Of a stretch of 64,000 bases of DNA, positions 61,192 through 64,000 are shown piece after piece. Source of the stretch: Sulfotelmatobacter sp963701925. GTDB taxonomy: Bacteria; Acidobacteriota; Terriglobia; Terriglobales; Acidobacteriaceae. Position 1 is the first letter of the stretch, and every line of letters begins with the position of its first letter. The DNA lies in contig CAVPBQ010000007.1 of assembly GCA_963701925.1 (NCBI GenBank), positions 124,001 through 188,000 on the forward strand, read 5' to 3'. Both the position numbers and the translations under genes were made by a program. The notes below the pieces were generated by a model. The model saw only the letters and a program-made list of their open reading frames with translations. It had not been told where the DNA came from and did no database searches.

Positions 61192-61272
61192 AGGAGATAG
61201 GTTCGCGGTAGAGCCCGGCTCGTTTTGGCGAGCCGGGCTGTTTTGCTCAGGAAGACAGCCGCGTGTGAAAAG

Positions 61273-62427
61273 CTACTTGCGTTCTCCACTTTTTGGTGGA
61301 GGCGCCTGGTGTTGCGGCGGAGCTTGCCGTTGCTGCATCTGCTGGCGTTGTTGCGTGTGTTGCTGCTGCAGGTGCTGCGTCTGCTGCTGATGGCGCTGCT
61401 CCATTTGCTGGCGCTGGGCGTCGCTGGCACCCTTCTGCTGCGCACGCTGGTGCTCTTGCTCCTGCTTTTGTTGGAGTTGCTGCCGTTGCTGTTCCTGCTT
61501 GGCTTCCATCTTCTGCTGTTGCTGCTGGTATTTCTGGTCGCGCTTCGCATTTCCGGTGTTCGGCGCGGGCATGTGTTCCGGCTTGGGCAGTTCACTGGCA
61601 TGCGTCGGCGGCCGCTCCCCGTTCTCTGGCCGGGCCGGATTGCCACCCTCTGGCCGGGCCGCATTGCCTCCACCAGCGCGTTCCGCCGGCGGATGATAGG
61701 GTGCGCCGGCTTCTCTAGCCGGCACGGCATTGGCGTGGAAATCGCCCGGGCGTGCGGTGGCAGCGATCGCAGGCCGGCCATGATTAACCGTGGCTCGCAG
61801 GTCGCGATTGCCGCGCGCCTCCTGGATGTGCTGCTGCTGCGCAGCCACGGGGGCGAGGTGCCGCTCGTGGTCGTATCGTTCATCCTCGGGCCGCGGGCGC
61901 GCGTTGATTCCGCCGGGGCCTCCATTAAAGCTGACATGATTCTCGTGCACGTCGACGCGCTCGTTGTATACGTTGTGAATGTTGACTACGTTAACGTTGG
62001 TCACTTCGCGGTTGTAGAAGAAATGCCCGCCATCCCAGCGGCCGCCCACGAAGCCTTCGCCGAAATATCCGAAGCCGTAATCAATGCCGCCATACCAGCC
62101 GACATGCGGTCCCCACCAACCTGCGTGAAAGAGAAATGCGCCGTTCTCCCAACCCCACCACGGTGGGGTCCAGAGGTAGCCGACTTCGGGCGCCAGAACC
62201 CAGGTTCCGGGAACCCAGTAATAGTCCTGGTCATCGGAATCCCAGGCCCAATAGCCGGGCGTCCAGATGTAGCCGTCGCCGGGACAAACGGGTTGCTCGT
62301 AGACGGGAAGCGCGGGCGGACCGAAGCCCACCGAAATCGCGACTTGAGCGGAGGATGAAACGGGCGCGCTCAATACAACGAGTGCGAACAGACAGGCACA
62401 CAGTACGGCAAAAGCGGTTTTGCGCAT
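61273..62427 (-). CDS. Secreted YXWGXW-repeat protein with Gln-rich tail
   Basis: 384 residues, signal peptide MRKTAFAVLCACLFALVVLSAPVSSSAQ. Residues 40-140 are Trp/Tyr/Gly-rich (GYIWTPGYWAWDSDDQDYYWVPGTWV; PPWWGWENGAFLFHAGWWGPHVGWYGGIDYGF), the YXWGXW surface-protein pattern. From about 275 on, Gln forms up to half of the residues with Arg/Lys/His (QQQQQKMEAKQEQQRQQLQQ). Cell-surface or matrix protein; role unknown. Confidence 0.8.
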   Translation of the reverse strand: MRKTAFAVLCACLFALVVLSAPVSSSAQVAISVGFGPPALPVYEQPVCPGDGYIWTPGYWAWDSDDQDYYWVPGTWVLAPEVGYLWTPPWWGWENGAFLFHAGWWGPHVGWYGGIDYGFGYFGEGFVGGRWDGGHFFYNREVTNVNVVNIHNVYNERVDVHENHVSFNGGPGGINARPRPEDERYDHERHLAPVAAQQQHIQEARGNRDLRATVNHGRPAIAATARPGDFHANAVPAREAGAPYHPPAERAGGGNAARPEGGNPARPENGERPPTHASELPKPEHMPAPNTGNAKRDQKYQQQQQKMEAKQEQQRQQLQQKQEQEHQRAQQKGASDAQRQQMEQRHQQQTQHLQQQHTQQRQQMQQRQAPPQHQAPPPKSGERK

Positions 62428-62467
62428 CGTGTCTCCTATTCTTTATCTTTCTGGCTGCGTGAGAAGT

Positions 62468-63241
62468 TTACTGATTCACCCGAAGCAACATCAATGTACC
62501 GCTTTCCAGCTTTACATTGCTCTTCTCCGAACTGACGACAGAGCCTTGCTTGGCGTCCGCTGCAGCGGATAACCGGTAATCCGAAATTCCAATCACGCCC
62601 TGGGTGCTGGAGGTAATGGGCGGGCGCGGACTGGACGCATTGCCGGCTTGCTCGCTTCCTACTTCACCAGCGATGGGGGCTGGATTGGTGGGCGATTGCA
62701 TTCCGCCTCCCATGCTGCCAGATCGCCCTCCACCGCCACCTGCGGGATATACGCTGGCACTCGCGGAGGGCACCGCGCCCCCGCCGCCTTCGCCGTTGTT
62801 GGGAGTGTTCGATGGAGGCGCAATCACCGCTTGAATGGATGCCGGCATGGTCATGTCGTTACCATCTTTCAACACGGCGCGATCGAAGATGATTCCCAGA
62901 TCTGATTCTTTTTCCTGCTTACTGCGCGCCTGCGCTGACGTCACGTGGCCAAGAATTTCCGTGTCTTTGGGAATGAGGACCTGGCCGCTTTGCGTTTTCA
63001 TATCCTCGGTGACCTTGGCCTTGACCTCTTCGCCGGTCTTCGCCTTCTTGGCGTTGACGCTCTTGGTGAGCTGTACCGGGATTACGGTCCCGGGCGCGAC
63101 TCGGGTCGCGGCCGCCGATTGGGCCGGTGAGGGTTGCGTCTGATTTGGAGCTGCATTAGAAGTCTGCGCCCATGCTGCGGCAGCGAGCATGCTGCCTGCG
63201 ACTAAGCTGGCTGCGATCATGGCCATTCGAATCGTTCTCAT
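62468..63241 (-). CDS. Secreted VirB10-like 'PGTVIPVQL' protein
   Basis: 257 residues from ATG 63241 with GGGAGG upstream. The core RVAPGTVIPVQLTKSVNAKKAKTGEEVKAKVTEDMKTQSGQVLIPKDTEILGHVTSAQ parallels the 36518 gene: 'PAG/PGT...IP...ILVP' strands. A Gly/Pro/Ser-rich region follows. Likely envelope-exposed. Its relation to the other paralogue suggests an ancient duplication. Confidence 0.72.
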   Translation of the reverse strand: MRTIRMAMIAASLVAGSMLAAAAWAQTSNAAPNQTQPSPAQSAAATRVAPGTVIPVQLTKSVNAKKAKTGEEVKAKVTEDMKTQSGQVLIPKDTEILGHVTSAQARSKQEKESDLGIIFDRAVLKDGNDMTMPASIQAVIAPPSNTPNNGEGGGGAVPSASASVYPAGGGGGRSGSMGGGMQSPTNPAPIAGEVGSEQAGNASSPRPPITSSTQGVIGISDYRLSAAADAKQGSVVSSEKSNVKLESGTLMLLRVNQ

Positions 63242-63587
63242 AAAAAATTCCTCCCGCAAATCGGACGAGTGGCCACGCTGCTTGGATGTAATTCCAGTCA
63301 AAAAGGGAAACGATAATTAGCGGACAGGTCGCGAGCGGGCTAGCGCGCGGAAAAAGGGAGAAGGCTTGAGGCAAGAGTTCTAAGGTTACCTACACAATTC
63401 ACCCTAGTTTCAAGTGGAGAGGAATTGTTTAGTTTTTCATCAACGATCCCTAGTATCCCGGCAGGATTGCCGGTGCATTGCACGCCGCTTCGTCATGCAA
63501 TCAGGAACGACCTTTAGGGATCGATGGGTCCGATCCGCGAAGAACCTGGTCCAATCGCTCCAAAATTAATATCCGGAGAAGTCTTCC

Positions 63588-64000
63588 ATGACAGCGACGA
63601 CAGCAAAAACGGCGGCCGTATACGCCATCTATCCGCAATCCATCGCTCTGAACGAAGTGCTGCAAACGCTGGCGCAAGGAGGATTCGATAAGGAAAGCAT
63701 CTGCATGATGATCGCGCCGACGCATCCAGTGGCAGAAATGGTGCGCGAGGCGAACACGGCATCGTTTGAGCGCGACACGCAAGCGGCTAAAGCGGGGCTG
63801 ATCGGCTGGCTGTCGGAGTTCGGCGCGGTTCTGATCCCGACCTTCGGATTTTTCATTCGCTCGCGGGAGTTTTTTCACGCGCTAGTGGTAGAGCAGGACT
63901 CGATCGCCTACTGCGGCCGGCACGGCACGCTAGTCGCGCTCGGTTTCTCGGAGAAGGACGCTCGGCGCTGCGAGCACGGCCTGCGCGAAAGTGGAGTGCT
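63588..64000 (+). CDS. Unknown protein, 3' end beyond the window
   Basis: Starts at ATG 63588 with GGAGA upstream and runs through the right edge with no stop (~137 codons visible). MTATTAKTAAVYAIYPQSIALNEVLQTLAQGGFDKESICMMIAPTHPVAEMVREAN resembles the 'general stress protein 17M-like/DUF1269' ferredoxin-like fold. Later, AGLIGWLSEFGAVLIPTFGFFIRSREFF. Family call tentative; the 3' part is missing. Confidence 0.65.
   Translation, partial: MTATTAKTAAVYAIYPQSIALNEVLQTLAQGGFDKESICMMIAPTHPVAEMVREANTASFERDTQAAKAGLIGWLSEFGAVLIPTFGFFIRSREFFHALVVEQDSIAYCGRHGTLVALGFSEKDARRCEHGLRESGV

Noticed and set aside
61225..62358. Long plus-strand open frame opposite the YXWGXW protein gene
   Set aside because: It is the antisense of a Trp/Gln-biased gene; its own translation is Leu-rich low complexity with no family features.

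Overview
The window is a high-GC bacterial chromosome segment whose gene content best fits an acidobacterium of the Terriglobia type (inference). Pointers are a secreted YXWGXW-repeat protein with a Gln-rich tail, secreted 'PAG.IP / glycine-zipper' proteins, two secreted proteases of the HExxH type, a secreted PQQ alcohol dehydrogenase, and a family of ~95-bp intergenic inverted repeats built on TCCTGAGCGAAGCGAAGGAC (five copies). No phage, integrase, IS element or CRISPR array is visible. The only RNA gene found is tRNA-Ser(CGA).

Layout. 1-5.8 kb: the N-terminus of UvrB, secreted TPR/metalloprotease-like and LolA-like proteins, a PilZ protein, a transglutaminase-like protein, a GNAT and a phosphoglycolate phosphatase-like HAD. 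5.85-7.6 kb: a compact arsenic operon (arsR-arsM-arsC) whose promoter appears to give a leaderless mRNA. 7.8-14 kb: a fused alpha/beta E1 of a branched-chain-type 2-oxoacid dehydrogenase, a PQQ/cytochrome c dehydrogenase and a CtpA protease. 14.3-22.5 kb: tatA/B-tatC translationally coupled to an M28 peptidase, a second M28 peptidase, TerC, aroB, DinB and UbiE/MenG. 21.7-29 kb: an ECF sigma/anti-sigma pair, a parvulin-epimerase pair, then a cation diffusion facilitator with an enlarged C-terminus in an operon with OsmC, a glutaredoxin-like protein and an EamA transporter. 30-34.7 kb: RibF, a PhnP-like hydrolase, a DUF1844 protein, a YgfZ-like folate protein with an odd cysteine cluster, and a beta-decarboxylating dehydrogenase. 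34.8-44 kb: secreted proteins, a slipin plus SPOR protein, a second ArsR-type regulator, and an adaptor-TPR-TolC export cluster without a pump gene. 44-51 kb: queF, an MFS carrier, a glycosyltransferase, an OB-fold protein, an RsbV/RsbW-like pair and a C45-type hydrolase.

The most distinctive region is 51.5-59.4 kb on the minus strand. A Tat-exported GH144-type (endo-beta-1,2-glucanase family) protein, an NdvA/ChvA-like ABC exporter and a 1502-residue cyclic beta-1,2-glucan synthase-like protein lie in one transcriptional orientation. The synthase has the glycosyltransferase and the glycoamylase-like/cyclisation domains but stops where the C-terminal GH94 phosphorylase of classical synthases would start. 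tRNA-Ser lies immediately after it, so the missing domain is not encoded next door. This looks like a minimal beta-1,2-glucan making, exporting and trimming system.

To the right (60.6-61.2 kb) is a decayed ParDE toxin-antitoxin module with several frameshifts, followed by surface/secreted proteins. The window ends inside a plus-strand gene. Functional names rest on motif recognition by eye; no database search was run.
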